A stretch of 64,000 nt of DNA from Rhodobacter sp. 24-YEA-8 (GTDB taxonomy: Bacteria; Pseudomonadota; Alphaproteobacteria; Rhodobacterales; Rhodobacteraceae): positions 1,067,001-1,131,000 of the forward strand of contig NZ_FNSK01000001.1 of NCBI RefSeq assembly GCF_900105075.1, given 5' to 3'. Positions 26,161-36,086 of this stretch are shown here, in pieces; position 1 is the first letter of the stretch; every line of letters begins with the position of its first letter. Both the position numbers and the translations under genes were made by a program. The notes under the pieces are model-generated. The model was given only the letters and a program-made list of their open reading frames with translations. It did no database searches and had not been told where the DNA came from.

Positions 26161-26770
26161 CGGCAGTGGCCCCTGTAAGGATTTGGCGTCCGTCCACGGC
26201 TCTTCCAGCCATTCCTCCCAGTCGTCCGGCTCCGTCAGGATCACTGGCATGGCCTTGGGATGGATTTCTGCCACTTCCGCATTCGGATCACAGGTCAGGA
26301 AGGCGAAGAGGTCATCCGTGATCTCGCCGTCCTTCAGTTTGCGGATGCTGGTCCAGTCCGGCACCCAGATTCCGGCAAAGAACGCCGGGCGATCCTCTTT
26401 CAGCGCGAACCATGCATTGCCTGCACATTTGCCCTGGCGGTGGCTCTGCGAACCACTCGACCGGCACAAGGCAGGGATGCGGTGGTCCCAGCCACCGTCG
26501 CCAGTATGGCGAGTTGGTGTTGCGCACATTGGTGACGCCCCGGTCGATGCCGCTCTTGCTGTGAACCTGAGGCGGGGAGGGCAGGCCCCACCGGGCGCTG
26601 CGCAGAACATGACCACCATCCCCGGCGGTGATGATCGGCGCCACGCAATCGTGCCAGATGTCGCCGGGTTCGATATTGCCGGCGGCGTTCGTCAGCCCGG
26701 CGAAGAGCTGGCGCATCGCTTCGGGGGAAGTGGTCTGACTGTAAAGATTGACATCGTCAGGCCTTCTCAT
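26150..26770 (-). pseudogene. SRAP (YedK/HMCES-like) gene, frameshifted and lacking Cys2
   Basis: The frame from 26770 contains NLYSQTTSPEAMRQLF, ARWGLPSPPQ, DRGVTNVRNTNSPYWRRWLG and CLVP, and a second frame continues with WFALKEDRP, FFAGIWVPDWTSIRKLKDGE and EIHPKAMPVILT. Together they cover the SRAP fold, split by a frameshift near 26430-26440. The family catalyses cross-linking to abasic DNA through Cys2, but here the N-terminus reads MRRPDDVNLYS instead of MCNLYS. Both defects mean a dead gene. Its 3' end is replaced by an IS3 scrap. Confidence 0.7.
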
Positions 26771-26774
26771 TGCG

Positions 26775-27002
26775 CTATAGCCATTTCACAATCTGCCTGA
26801 CCGGACGGCGGATGGTCAATCCGTTCAGGAAGTCGGGTGAAGGAAACCACCATGTAACATTGATCCACTCCGCACTTTTGCACCGCGCGCAAGGCCATGG
26901 CGCCATATGCAGCTGGTGATCATTGCCGACGACTTTCACAAGATCCAATGCCCGGAAATGAACGCTCCGTCTGCAGCCATTGCACCGCATGGTGATGATC
27001 AT
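26775..27002 (-). CDS. Small zinc-ribbon-like hypothetical protein
   Basis: 75 residues from ATG 27002, with CNGC near the start and CARC in the middle, a spacing that suits one zinc site. The stretch between (FRALDLVKVVGNDHQLHM) is mixed alpha/beta. Longer in-frame starts exist up to 27047, and no good ribosome binding site is seen for any. It starts upstream of, and is co-directional with, the SRAP pseudogene, ending four bases before it. I do not recognise the family. Confidence 0.45.
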   Translation of the reverse strand: MIITMRCNGCRRSVHFRALDLVKVVGNDHQLHMAPWPCARCKSAEWINVTWWFPSPDFLNGLTIRRPVRQIVKWL

Positions 27003-27100
27003 GCGCCGGTTCTGGAAGGGGTTGGCCGAGGGATGGGCAGATGGCATAGGGCCGGTACCGGGCTTCTCGAACCGCCAATTGTTCCCTTTATGTTTTCGCC

Positions 27101-27232
27101 ATGAAGCGGATCTTTCACTTCAAATGTTCTTGCGGTCAGTCGCGCCGCCTGGCGGCAGACGATATGCCGCCCCAATGGCTCGAGGCGGGCGGCACGGTCA
27201 TACGCGCCGAGGCCCTCGCCATCATGAAGTGA
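27101..27232 (+). CDS. Possible 43-residue ORF with CSCG motif
   Basis: A short frame beginning MKRIFHFKCSCGQSRRLAAD with a single CxC motif. It resembles the start of the zinc-ribbon protein encoded on the other strand nearby (both have a short strand followed by a Cys pair). The ribosome binding site is poor; it could be a coincidence. Confidence 0.25.
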   Translation: MKRIFHFKCSCGQSRRLAADDMPPQWLEAGGTVIRAEALAIMK

Positions 27233-27363
27233 CTGCATTGCGGGAGGCGGGGTGCGCCATCGTTCGTAGGGATGGTGTCGCCTGAGGTTGCATTGCCCGA
27301 GTCGGTCATGACGCCTGCTGGTTACACCGGCCCCTGATCCACACTCAAAGACGGACCATCTCC

Positions 27364-27600
27364 ATGATCATTTTTTACACCCAGCCGGGCCGTGGCCCCT
27401 GCGTTGCGACCAAACGCGCGCTGGATCGGGCTGGGCCGGTCTATGAGGAGCGGGCAGGGGCTGACTGGCCGGAAGGGGTCGAGCGGCTGGCGCGAATCGC
27501 CGGTTCGCTGCAGGGGCCGCTGGTGGTGGCCGGGGATCGTATATGTTCCGGTTTTCAGCCCGGGGAGATTGCGGGCACCCTGCCGATCAGGTCCGCATAA
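27364..27600 (+). CDS. NrdH-like redoxin with degenerate active site
   Basis: 78 residues. The start MIIFYTQPG and end GFQPGEI match NrdH-type redoxins and the copy at 20834-21154. The active site aligns as RGPC-VATKRAL against CVQC-DATRRAL, so the N-terminal, nucleophilic cysteine is replaced by Arg and only the second remains. Thiol-disulfide exchange by the normal mechanism is unlikely. The residue count is normal and there is no frameshift, so it may be recently decayed or have another role. Confidence 0.55.
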   Translation: MIIFYTQPGRGPCVATKRALDRAGPVYEERAGADWPEGVERLARIAGSLQGPLVVAGDRICSGFQPGEIAGTLPIRSA

Positions 27601-29092
27601 TTTACGCATTCAAAATATACTATTATCAATGACGTAGGTTTCCGAGCATCCGTACCATGGCTTTCCCGCGGCTTCGGGTTTCAGTGATTTAAGGGATACT
27701 CGTGCAGCATATGCTGCGCGTTATACGTATCGCGCCGCTCTCCAGGTGATGCTTGCTCCGCATTTCGCATGCATGCAGCGCCGGAATGGCTGATCGGCGA
27801 ATCCTTCCGTCAGCTGCCACCGTTAAGCAGGCGGCGACAGAACGGACCGCAGCAGGTGCTTATGTTGCAGGATGTTGTTGAAATAACAGGTTGGCTCCGG
27901 AGACGCACGCTTGCTGCTTTGGTTTCAGTCGACGCCCCCGGCTCCTGCCGTGAAGGGCGGAAGGAAGCGGTCATCACCGCGATGCGGATCCGGACGCTGA
28001 CGCTTAGACGGTCCGGGCGATTGATATGATCGCATTCCCCGAGAGGCTTGTTCAAGTCATCCGATCCACAGGAAAACAAGGCTGCGGACGGTGCACCCGT
28101 CGCTTTGGCGTCCCGTTGCGGGATGAGACATTACCCCTCCCCGGTGCGGGGAGCCTGTCGGGCGGAGGGAGGGGAGTCCTCATGCCATCGCCGGCGTTCG
28201 TACTGAGGGCGGGGGCTTAATGCCGTAGCGCTCAGGGGGATCGCAGGGCGTATCTCAGGAACAGTCGCCTGCACGGTCAGCGCATTAGGCGTGGGAAAGC
28301 CTTATCCTTGGAGGTCATCCGGTCCCGAAGTGGCGGCGGATCAGCTCACAGGTGCTCCGGCACTGCATGTCAGCGGGTTCCTAACCGGTGGCGAGACCTT
28401 TGGCAGCGGGGCGTATCCGCGATGGCGCCGGTGACACCAAAGACACGGACGTGCGCAGGGCAGTGTCGGGCTTCTCCGTCTGAGGCGTTTCCGCCGAACG
28501 CTGCCTATCCGCACGAGGGCTCGGGTCTCAGGCAGCAGAAGGCTCAAAAGCCACCGGTGGCGAGAATACTACTTGTCTGGCGCTGCCGGGCTGGGTTTTT
28601 CGCGGCTGGCTTCAAGGGGGGATGCCGCACCTGACGCGGAGCAAGCAGCATCTCTTATGGAAAACCCGATGGCGGAGGCCGCCAGGCAGATCAGCAGAAA
28701 CAGATATCGCGCAGGATGCCTGTAGTATCGCCATCTTCGGGCGTAGCGGTTTGCCTTCAGGGCTTCCTAAAGCGGCCATATAGACTGGCGCACCAAATGC
28801 CGTGGGGCAGGAGACCGACCCCGTGCGGGTGGTGCTCTGCACGACAGAGATCCGCGAACTCACCATGTGAGACCTGCCGTTTCGCAGTCTTGATCTGCTC
28901 TTCCGCCGGATCTCAACAAAAACGGCAGGCCGGAACTTTCATGTTTGTCCGATTCTCAGCCGGGATCACTACCGCCCAGAGTACCCCGGCACATTGCACG
29001 GCTGTACACGGCTGTATATGCAATCCCGCGTCGCATTCCGATGCGCAAGACATCCAATTCGGCAGCAGGAAGCGCATCACGGGGGGCGGATC
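27601..29092. other. 1.5-kb gene desert in the accessory zone
   Basis: Several frames of 60-127 codons occur on both strands but none carries a known motif, a good ribosome binding site, or consistent third-position GC bias over its length. A short tandem CACGGCTGTA repeat lies near 28998-29020. I consider this decayed DNA and report no gene. Confidence 0.35.
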
Positions 29093-29824
29093 TCAGTAAC
29101 TGCGGATCAGCCCGACCAGCCGCCCCTGAACCCGGACCAGGTGATCCGGGATAACCCGGGTTTCATAGGCCGGATTGGCAGCCTCCAGCGCGATCATATT
29201 GCCGCGGCGGCGATAGCGTTTCAGGGTTGCTTCCTGATCCTCGACCAGTGCCACCACGATATCGCCATTATCGGCGGTTCCCTGTTCGCGGATCACCACG
29301 ATATCGCCATCGTTGATCCCGGCCTCGACCATGGAATCGCCTTTGACCTCAAGGGCATAGTGGTTGCCGCGCCCCGAAAGCATCGACCCTGGAACCGCGA
29401 TGTGATGCGAGACCTCGGCAATTGCCTCGATCGGCACACCGGCAGCGATGCGGCCCATGACCGGCAGTTCCAGCGCATGAACCGCCGAGACCGGCAGCGC
29501 ATTGGCGGGTTGCGTGACGCGGTCGCCGTCGATCACGCGCGGCGAGAAGCCGGGCGCAGTGGCGGCGAGATCCCCCGCAGGCGCGGGTGCCGCAGTGCGT
29601 TTCTCAAGCGCTTCGGGGAGGCGGATGATTTCCAGTGCGCGTGCGCGATGCGCGAGCCGGCGGATGAAGCCGCGCTCCTCAAGCGCCGTGATCAGCCGGT
29701 GGATCCCCGATTTCGACCGCAGATCCAGCGCCTCCTTCATCTCGTCAAAGGAGGGCGGCACGCCATCGCGGTCGAGCCGGTCCCGGATGAAATTCAGAAG
29801 CTCGAGCTGTTTCCGCGTCAGCAT
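29093..29824 (-). CDS. lexA: LexA SOS repressor / self-cleaving protease
   Basis: 243 residues from ATG 29824 (GGAG upstream); the frame extends further but without coding character. The N-terminal winged HTH ([17 protein letters not shown] ... [16 protein letters not shown]) is followed by the S24 peptidase domain with cleavage site Ala-Gly in [10 protein letters not shown], catalytic Ser in KGDSMVEAG and Lys in EATLKRYRR. RecA-stimulated self-cleavage relieves repression of DNA-repair genes. A perfect SOS box 82 bases upstream shows autoregulation. lexA lies after moeA in the usual Rhodobacterales order. Confidence 0.96.
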   Translation of the reverse strand: MLTRKQLELLNFIRDRLDRDGVPPSFDEMKEALDLRSKSGIHRLITALEERGFIRRLAHRARALEIIRLPEALEKRTAAPAPAGDLAATAPGFSPRVIDGDRVTQPANALPVSAVHALELPVMGRIAAGVPIEAIAEVSHHIAVPGSMLSGRGNHYALEVKGDSMVEAGINDGDIVVIREQGTADNGDIVVALVEDQEATLKRYRRRGNMIALEAANPAYETRVIPDHLVRVQGRLVGLIRSY

Positions 29825-29905
29825 ATGTTTCTCCGCCAGAGATCCGGGTTGCCCTGCCTGATTGCGGCGTATTTCACGACACATATCACGAGGCGTTGGT
29901 GTAAT

Positions 29906-29920
29906 GTTCTGACGATGTTC
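29906..29920 (-). promoter_or_regulatory. SOS box of lexA (GTTC-N7-GTTC)
   Basis: GTTC (29906-29909) and GTTC (29917-29920) separated by exactly seven bases is the alphaproteobacterial LexA direct-repeat operator. It lies 82 bases upstream of the lexA start, as expected for autoregulation. Confidence 0.82.
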
Positions 29921-29995
29921 TCTGTTTGTGTCAAGCCCCGTGCGGGTTTGCACTGAAGGCGCAACCATGGCGTGTGGCGACTTTAGTGCCGCCTC

Positions 29996-31207
29996 TCAGA
30001 TCGGGATATAGCGGACGGCGTCGCCGACATGACGCGCTCCATCGCCGACCGGGCGCAGCAAAAGCGCGTTCGAGGCGCTCAGCACGGTCAGCAGCGCGCT
30101 GTCCTGACGGTCAAAGGCGGTGATCCTGCCGTCTTCGACGCGGGCGCGCATGTAATGGGCGCGCGGGCCATTGGCGGGAAGATCCTGAGCGAGTTCCGCC
30201 GTCAGGAAATGTGGCCCCGGCGCGGGGTCGCCCTGCATATGGCGCAAAAGCGGGCGCAGGAAGAGTTCGGCACAGATCAGCGCCGAGACCGGATTCCCGG
30301 GCAGCCCCAGCATCGCCGCACCGAACAGCCGCCCCGCCATCAGCGGTTTGCCGGGGCGCAGCGCGATCTTCCAGAACCCCGCCTCCATGCCGAGACTTCT
30401 GGCCACTGGTGCCACCAGGTCGTGATCGCCCACCGACGCACCGCCCGAAGTCACGATCACATCTGCATCTTGCGCGAGGGAGAAGACCGCGCTCAGATCG
30501 GCCTCGCTGTCGCGGGCAATGGGAAGGAAGCGGGCAATCGCGCCTTCCTCTTCCGCTATCGCTTTGATCGCAAAAGAGTTCGAGGCGATGATCTGATCAG
30601 GGCGGGGAGTGTCGCCGGGCATGACCAGCTCATCTCCGGTCGAGATGACAGCCACGACCGGGCGGCGGCGCAGCGTGACATTTGCGACATTCATCGACGC
30701 GATCAGCGCCAGATCGGCGGCGCGCAACCGGCGCGGGCCGATTTCGGATCCGATGCGGAAATCCTGGCCGCGCGGGCGGATATTGGGGCCGGAATCACGG
30801 TCGGTGATGGTGATGCGGTCGCCGTCGCGGCTTACATTCTCCTGGATCACCACACGCGAGGCGCCATCCGGAACCGGAGCACCGGTGAAGATCCGTACCG
30901 CCTGGCCTTCGCCGATCACGTCGGTGAAGGCGTGACCTGCGCCTGCCTCACCGATCACGCGAAAGCTCTCGCCCGGTGCGGGCGTGCCGGACAGCGCATA
31001 GCCATCCATCGCCGAAGCATCAAAAGGCGGCTGGTCGCGGCTGGCGATCACCGGCGCGGCGAGCCAGCGACCGGCGGCGTCGCAGAGCGGCACCTCTTCG
31101 GTCTCCAGCTCTGGCGCAAGAGCAAAGAGCCGCGCCATGGCCTCATCGACCGGCATCAGGGGGCCGGGGTTCTTCGGGCCGGGGCCCGTATCGGTGGGGC
31201 TGTTCAT
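29996..31207 (-). CDS. moeA: Molybdopterin molybdotransferase MoeA
   Basis: 403 residues with the four MoeA subdomains. Signatures: [12 protein letters not shown] near residue 60, the MoCF-binding motif [13 protein letters not shown] (about 253-265) and GLPGNPVSA (about 311-319). MoeA inserts molybdate into adenylylated molybdopterin to give molybdenum cofactor in the cytoplasm. The start overlaps the moaC stop by four bases (ATGA), so translation is coupled. No mobAB or moaA is seen nearby. Confidence 0.95.
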   Translation of the reverse strand: MNSPTDTGPGPKNPGPLMPVDEAMARLFALAPELETEEVPLCDAAGRWLAAPVIASRDQPPFDASAMDGYALSGTPAPGESFRVIGEAGAGHAFTDVIGEGQAVRIFTGAPVPDGASRVVIQENVSRDGDRITITDRDSGPNIRPRGQDFRIGSEIGPRRLRAADLALIASMNVANVTLRRRPVVAVISTGDELVMPGDTPRPDQIIASNSFAIKAIAEEEGAIARFLPIARDSEADLSAVFSLAQDADVIVTSGGASVGDHDLVAPVARSLGMEAGFWKIALRPGKPLMAGRLFGAAMLGLPGNPVSALICAELFLRPLLRHMQGDPAPGPHFLTAELAQDLPANGPRAHYMRARVEDGRITAFDRQDSALLTVLSASNALLLRPVGDGARHVGDAVRYIPI

Positions 31208-31710
31208 AGCCCGGCCTCGAAACTGCCGGATTTGCCGCCTTCTTTGCGCAAAAGCCGGATACCTTCGATCCGCATGCCCTTTTCCGCCGCCTTGAGCATG
31301 TCATAAACCGTCAGTGCCGCGACAGAAACAGCGGTCAGCGCTTCCATCTCGACCCCGGTCTGGCCAGTGGTGCGGACGGTTGCCGTGATATGGACGCCGC
31401 CTTGCGCCGGATCCGCGGTCAGTTCCAGCGCGACTTTGGTCACTGGCAGCGGGTGGCAAAGCGGGATCAGATCGGCGGTGCGTTTCGCCCCCATGATCCC
31501 GGCAAGCCGCGCCGTTCCCAGCACATCCCCCTTGGCCGCACGGCCCTCTGTCACAAGCGCCAGCGTCGCGGGCGCCATCATCACCCAGCCTTCGGCCAGA
31601 GCGAGGCGTGAGGTCACGGGCTTGTCAGAAACATCGACCATATGGGCATGGCCCTGCGCGTCGAAATGGCTGAGCGGCGAGGGCTTCCCGGCGGGCGTTG
31701 GCATGGACAT
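31204..31710 (-). CDS. moaC: Cyclic pyranopterin monophosphate synthase MoaC
   Basis: 168 residues. The N-terminal [15 protein letters not shown], the central [12 protein letters not shown] and [20 protein letters not shown] with the catalytic Lys in DMLKAAEKG are all standard MoaC motifs. The enzyme converts cyclic GTP intermediate to cPMP, the first stable molybdopterin precursor. It starts eight bases downstream of trpC and overlaps moeA, so the cofactor genes ride on the trp transcript. Confidence 0.95.
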   Translation of the reverse strand: MSMPTPAGKPSPLSHFDAQGHAHMVDVSDKPVTSRLALAEGWVMMAPATLALVTEGRAAKGDVLGTARLAGIMGAKRTADLIPLCHPLPVTKVALELTADPAQGGVHITATVRTTGQTGVEMEALTAVSVAALTVYDMLKAAEKGMRIEGIRLLRKEGGKSGSFEAGL

Positions 31711-31718
31711 GGCGTCTC

Positions 31719-32540
31719 TCAGAGCGGCATTCCGCCCTGGGCGGTCAGCGGGCGGGAAAGGATCTCACGGGTGGCGGCGGCAACATCTTCCTTGCGCATC
31801 AGGCTTTCGCCGATCAGGAAGCAGCGCGCGCCGTAACGGGCAAGATCGGCGAGATCATCGGGCGTGTGGAGCCCGGATTCTGCGACGATCAGCCGATCCT
31901 CCGGCACCCGGCGCGCGAGGCGGCGCGTGGTGTCAAGCGTGACCTCGAATGTGTGGAGATTGCGGTTGTTGATACCGATCAGCGGGGATTTCAGATGTTG
32001 GGCGCGTTCGAGTTCTTCCTCGTCATGCACCTCGATCAGCACATCCATCTTCCACTCAAACGCGGCGGCCTCCAGTTCCATCGCCTGGTCATTCGACAAA
32101 GACGCCATGATCAGAAGGATGCAGTCGGCCTTGAGTGCCCGGGATTCAGCGATCTGCCAGGGGTCATAGATGAAATCCTTGCGCAGGCAGGGCAGTTTCA
32201 CCGCATCATGCGCCTGGGTGAGGAAGTCGTCATCGCCCTGGAAAGACGGCGTGTCGGTCAACACGGAAAGGCAGGTGGCGCCGCCCTCTTCATAGGCGCG
32301 GGCAAGGGCGGGCGGGTCGAAATCGGCGCGGATCAGGCCCTTGGACGGGCTGGCCTTCTTGATTTCGGCAATCAGCCCGTAGCCGCCACTGGCTGCCGCT
32401 TGCAGCGCCGCGGCAAAGCCACGCGGGGCCGGAGCCTGGCGGGCGCTGTCCTCGACCTCGCTCTGCGAGCGCAGCGCTTTGCGGGTCGCGATCTCTTCGA
32501 GCTTATAGGCCCTGATGCGATCGAGAACGGTCTTGGACAT
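31719..32540 (-). CDS. trpC: Indole-3-glycerol phosphate synthase
   Basis: 273 residues, a (beta/alpha)8 barrel. Motifs include [11 protein letters not shown] (phosphate and catalytic Lys), [17 protein letters not shown] and VAESGLHTP. It closes the indole ring in tryptophan synthesis. The start at 32540 is set by the conserved MSKTVLDRI; upstream frame is non-coding. In many relatives trpC directly follows trpD; here ung and a 570-bp gap separate them. Confidence 0.95.
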   Translation of the reverse strand: MSKTVLDRIRAYKLEEIATRKALRSQSEVEDSARQAPAPRGFAAALQAAASGGYGLIAEIKKASPSKGLIRADFDPPALARAYEEGGATCLSVLTDTPSFQGDDDFLTQAHDAVKLPCLRKDFIYDPWQIAESRALKADCILLIMASLSNDQAMELEAAAFEWKMDVLIEVHDEEELERAQHLKSPLIGINNRNLHTFEVTLDTTRRLARRVPEDRLIVAESGLHTPDDLADLARYGARCFLIGESLMRKEDVAAATREILSRPLTAQGGMPL

Positions 32541-32613
32541 GGGGCAGTCTCCGTCTTGGCAGTGCGGTTTGCCCCGGCGGCAGCGCCGGGGTTTCACACC
32601 CACAGACCCCCGT

Positions 32614-32635
32614 GGAGTATTTCCATCAAGAGGAA
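32614..32635. repeat. Short dispersed intergenic element, diverged copy
   Basis: GGAGTATTTCC then AAGAGGAA lies between trpC and ung. It resembles the GGATATTT(N)GACAGATGAA elements at 13891, 13936 and 47725 in layout. Similar words are common after genes in Rhodobacterales (from memory, not computed). Confidence 0.35.
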
Positions 32636-32684
32636 GAGGCGCTCGTTTCCTGTTCTAACCGGCTGACCGGCTGAAGGAAAGGCT

Positions 32685-33350
32685 TCAGGCGGACCAGTCG
32701 ATGATGGTGTCGCCGCGGGAGGCCAGCCAGGCATTGGTCTGGCTGAAGGGGCGCGAGCCGAAGAAGCCGCGATAGGCCGAGAGCGGCGAGGGATGCGCGG
32801 ATTCGAGAAAGAGGTGATTTTCCCGGGGGAGGCGGGCGCAGAGTTTTTGCGCGGGGCCGCCCCAGAGGAGGAAGGCGCGGGGCCCGTCCTGGGCGGTGGC
32901 GCTGAGGATCTGGGCGATGAGACTGTTCCAGCCCCAGCTCTTATGGCCAAACGCCTGGCCCACCGGCACGGTGAGGGTGGTGTTGAGGAGGAGAACGCCC
33001 TGTTCGGCCCAGGCGCTGAGGTCTCCGTCGGATTTGGCCTGGCCGGTGTCGGAGGCGAGTTCGGTCAGGATGTTTTTCAGCGAGTCGCGCGGGGGCGCGC
33101 CGGGAGGAAAGGAGAAGGCGAGCCCCTGGGCGCGGCCTGGCGTGTGATAGGGGTCCTGGCCAAGGATGATGACGCGCACCTTCTCTCGCGGCGTCAGCGC
33201 GAGCGCGCGGAAGATGTTTTGCGCCTCAGGCTGCCAGCCGGGATTTGCGCTGAGCCGCGCCCAGAGCGGCGGCCAGTCCGTCCGGAAGAAAGGAAGCGAG
33301 GCCCAGGAAGCCGGGATTTCGGGGGAGACGGCGATTTCGGGCGGCATCAT
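32685..33350 (-). CDS. ung: Uracil-DNA glycosylase (family 1)
   Basis: 221 residues. Water-activating motif VIILGQDPYHTPGRAQGLAF (Asp about residue 66) and the leucine-loop motif HPSPLSAYRGFFG are intact, as is LLLNTTLTV. It excises uracil from DNA at the start of base-excision repair. It starts 574 bp after trpD and lies between trpD and trpC, an insertion in the trp gene order. The first ATG of two adjacent ones is used. Confidence 0.95.
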   Translation of the reverse strand: MMPPEIAVSPEIPASWASLPFFRTDWPPLWARLSANPGWQPEAQNIFRALALTPREKVRVIILGQDPYHTPGRAQGLAFSFPPGAPPRDSLKNILTELASDTGQAKSDGDLSAWAEQGVLLLNTTLTVPVGQAFGHKSWGWNSLIAQILSATAQDGPRAFLLWGGPAQKLCARLPRENHLFLESAHPSPLSAYRGFFGSRPFSQTNAWLASRGDTIIDWSA

Positions 33351-33924
33351 GGCGGGTTACCTCGGTGCCTGGGCGGGCGCCCGGCCGTGCGGTCGGCGCA
33401 GGCTGTTCCAGGACGTGTGTTGAATGTGGTGAAGCGGCGGGCGCCTCGAAAGCTGCCTTGACCGGTTTGTCTGACGGAAAACCGGATGCACCCAGTCCAG
33501 AAATCCCGTTCAGGCGTGATACATTTCGGGCGACCATGGCCGGGAGGTGAGTTTTTGCATCCGCCCCGGCACGCCGGAGGGCAGGGCGATCCTCACCAGT
33601 CCCGGCGGGAGAGGCCGTGGCGGAGAAGTGGCCTGCCCTGGAATTTGGGCTCCGCCCGGGAAAAACGCCGTGCAGCCCGTCGGGCTGGGGGCGGTCCAAT
33701 CCGCGAAAAATCAGTCCGGGAACGGGGGGCAGGCCGCTTCCCGATCCGGTTTTCGTAAAACCGGCCGCATGGCTGTAATGCCGGGCCCGGTCATGATTTG
33801 CCTCGGGCCGCCGAAAAAAATTCTGGTTCGGCCAACCGCTTTCGCCGGGTGGGTATGTATGAGGGGGAAAGAGGCGCTCCGCCTCATTCTTGCGGTCTGT
33901 GGTCAGCTTCACGCAGGAGCTCCC
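33351..33924. other. Gene-free stretch between ung and trpD
   Basis: No gene recognised. It holds a perfect hairpin CCGGTTTT (33746-33753) / AAAACCGG (33757-33764) with a 3-base loop that could end the trpGD transcript, and presumably the ung promoter. Confidence 0.4.
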
Positions 33925-34938
33925 TCAGGCATTCGACACCTTCACCAGTGCCTCCAGCTTTGCCTTTGCCGCGCCGCTGTCGATGGCGGTACGGGCAAGC
34001 TCTGCGCCCTCTTTCAGGTTCGCGGCCTTATCGGCCACCACGAGGGCCGCCGCGGCGTTCAGGAGTACCGCGTCACGATATGCCCCCGCCTCGCCGTCGA
34101 GCAAGGCCCGCAAGGCTGCGGCGTTTTCCGCAGGATTGCCGCCCATGATCTTCTCAAACGGGTGATAGGGCAGGCCCGCATCTTCCGGATGCAGGGTGAA
34201 TTCGCGGATCTCGCCACCCTCCAGCGCCGCCACTTTCGTAGGCGCGGCGATTGAGATCTCATCAGTGCCGTCGCCGCCATGCACCAGCCAGGCTTTGACG
34301 CTGCCAAGGGCGCGGAGCGTTTCGGCCATCGGGCGGATCAGCGCTTCGGAAAAGGCGCCGGTCAGCTGGCGGGTCACACCGGCCGGATTGGTCAGTGGCC
34401 CGAGGATGTTGAAGATCGTGCGGGTGCCAAGCTCGGTGCGCACCGGTCCGACATGGCGCATCGCCGGGTGATGCATCGGGGCCATCATGAAACCGATGCC
34501 GGTTTCCCTCAGGCAGGTCTCGACCTGTTCCGGCGCGAGCATCACATTGAGGCCAAGCTCCGTCAGCGCATCTGCCGCGCCCGATTTCGAGCTGAGATTG
34601 CGGTTGCCGTGCTTGGCGATGGCGACGCCGGCGCCTGCGACAACGAAAGCGGTCGCTGTCGAGATGTTCAGCGTGCCTTTGCCATCGCCACCGGTGCCGA
34701 CGATATCCATCGCGCCTTCGGGGGCGCGGACGCGGTGGCTTTTCGCGCGCATCACGGCACTGGCGGCGGCATATTCATCGACCGTTTCGCCACGGGTGCG
34801 CAAAGCCATCAGAAAGCCGCCCATCTGGGCCGGTGTTGCGGCGCCCTCGAACAGCGCGTTGAAGGCGGCTTCGGCCTCGGCACGGGTCAGCGGGCGGCTG
34901 GCGGCAAGGCCGATCAGCGGTTTGAGAATATCGCTCAT
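33925..34938 (-). CDS. trpD: Anthranilate phosphoribosyltransferase
   Basis: 337 residues. PRPP-binding [14 protein letters not shown] (about residues 82-95), [15 protein letters not shown] and the anthranilate-site [16 protein letters not shown] are conserved. It joins anthranilate and PRPP in the second tryptophan-specific step. The start overlaps the trpG stop by four bases, so the two are translated together. Confidence 0.96.
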   Translation of the reverse strand: MSDILKPLIGLAASRPLTRAEAEAAFNALFEGAATPAQMGGFLMALRTRGETVDEYAAASAVMRAKSHRVRAPEGAMDIVGTGGDGKGTLNISTATAFVVAGAGVAIAKHGNRNLSSKSGAADALTELGLNVMLAPEQVETCLRETGIGFMMAPMHHPAMRHVGPVRTELGTRTIFNILGPLTNPAGVTRQLTGAFSEALIRPMAETLRALGSVKAWLVHGGDGTDEISIAAPTKVAALEGGEIREFTLHPEDAGLPYHPFEKIMGGNPAENAAALRALLDGEAGAYRDAVLLNAAAALVVADKAANLKEGAELARTAIDSGAAKAKLEALVKVSNA

Positions 34939-35522
34939 GCGGTGACCTTAACGCCTGCTTCTTCAAGGAAATTCGCGAGCAGCCGGTGGCCGTGTTCCGA
35001 GGCGATGGATTCCGGGTGGAATTGCACGCCCTCGATCAGTTTTTCGCGATGACGGAGCCCCATGATGGTGCCGTCTTCCAGCCATGCGGTGACCTCAAGG
35101 CACTCGGGCAGGCTTTCGCGCTCGACGATCAGGGAATGGTAGCGGGTGGCCTCGAACGGCGAAGGGAGATTACGGAACATGCCCTGGCCTGCGTGATGCA
35201 TCGACCCCATCTTGCCATGAACGATCTCATGGCAGCGCACCACCTTGCCGCCAAAGGCCTCGCCAATGGTCTGATGCCCAAGGCAGACCCCCAAAAGCGG
35301 CACATCGGCCTCATAAGCGGCGCGGGTCAGGGGCAGGCAGATCCCGGCCTGGGCCGGATCGCAGGGGCCGGGCGAAAGCACGATGGCCTCGGGGCGCAGC
35401 GCCAGCGCTTCCTGCACCTCAAGCGCATCATTGCGCCTGACCACCACATCGGCTCCAAGCTCGCCGAAATAATGCACCAGATTCCAGGTGAAACTGTCGT
35501 AATTGTCGATCAAGAGCAGCAT
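34935..35522 (-). CDS. trpG: Anthranilate synthase component II (glutamine amidotransferase)
   Basis: 195 residues. Class I amidotransferase triad: Cys in [13 protein letters not shown] (about residue 79), His and Glu in [10 protein letters not shown] (about 170-172). It supplies ammonia to TrpE, or to PabB in folate synthesis, so dual use is possible. trpE is not in the window; the gene upstream encodes an exported protein. Coupled to trpD by overlap. Confidence 0.95.
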   Translation of the reverse strand: MLLLIDNYDSFTWNLVHYFGELGADVVVRRNDALEVQEALALRPEAIVLSPGPCDPAQAGICLPLTRAAYEADVPLLGVCLGHQTIGEAFGGKVVRCHEIVHGKMGSMHHAGQGMFRNLPSPFEATRYHSLIVERESLPECLEVTAWLEDGTIMGLRHREKLIEGVQFHPESIASEHGHRLLANFLEEAGVKVTA

Positions 35523-35714
35523 ATGTCTTCACCCTCCGGGCCCTGGCGGTTCCGTCACGGTGGTCGGCGGGATGCTGCCGGGAGGCGCCCGTGGGCCCAG
35601 GCCTGGGCTGCGGTCTCCTGTCCGGACGGGTATCGGCCCCGGGGAACGTGAGACGCTTATCGCGTATCTGCCGGGGGGGAGCAACTGCCCCCGCACCCGG
35701 TTTGGTCTGTCAGA

Positions 35715-36086
35715 TCAGTCTCTGGAATTGACGAAGCCGCCGCCAAGGCCGAAGTCGATATTGCCGGTGCCGATATTGTAGCCGAAATTCGCATCAACAT
35801 AGCCGCCATCGCCGACATAGGAGATGCCGAGATTGGGGCGCAGAGACTCGGATCCGAAATGGTAGTCCAGCCCGAGCGAGCCGGCCGAGTGGTCTTTGTC
35901 GCGGTCGGTGAAGATCTTTGCACCAGCAGCGAGGCCGCTGTTGTAACCGCTGCCAAACACCCAGCTCAGGCCGATGCCAAGCCCGGCATCACCGGCCTGC
36001 GCGGGGGTGGAGGTGCCGGGAACGATGCCGGCGATAAGGGCGCTCAGCGCAAGGCCGAGCCCGAAGGCTTTGCTGATTTTGGTCAT
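35715..36086 (-). CDS. Exported Gly-rich hypothetical protein
   Basis: 123 residues. A signal peptide is clear (basic MTKISKAFG, hydrophobic LGLALSALIAGIV, cleavage after TPAQA). The mature part is Gly/Asp/Tyr-rich with alternating pattern (LGLDYHFGSESLRPNLGISY) suggestive of a small outer-membrane beta-barrel or periplasmic beta protein. I recognise no named family. It lies alone between trpG and a decayed RTX stretch. Confidence 0.62.
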   Translation of the reverse strand: MTKISKAFGLGLALSALIAGIVPGTSTPAQAGDAGLGIGLSWVFGSGYNSGLAAGAKIFTDRDKDHSAGSLGLDYHFGSESLRPNLGISYVGDGGYVDANFGYNIGTGNIDFGLGGGFVNSRD

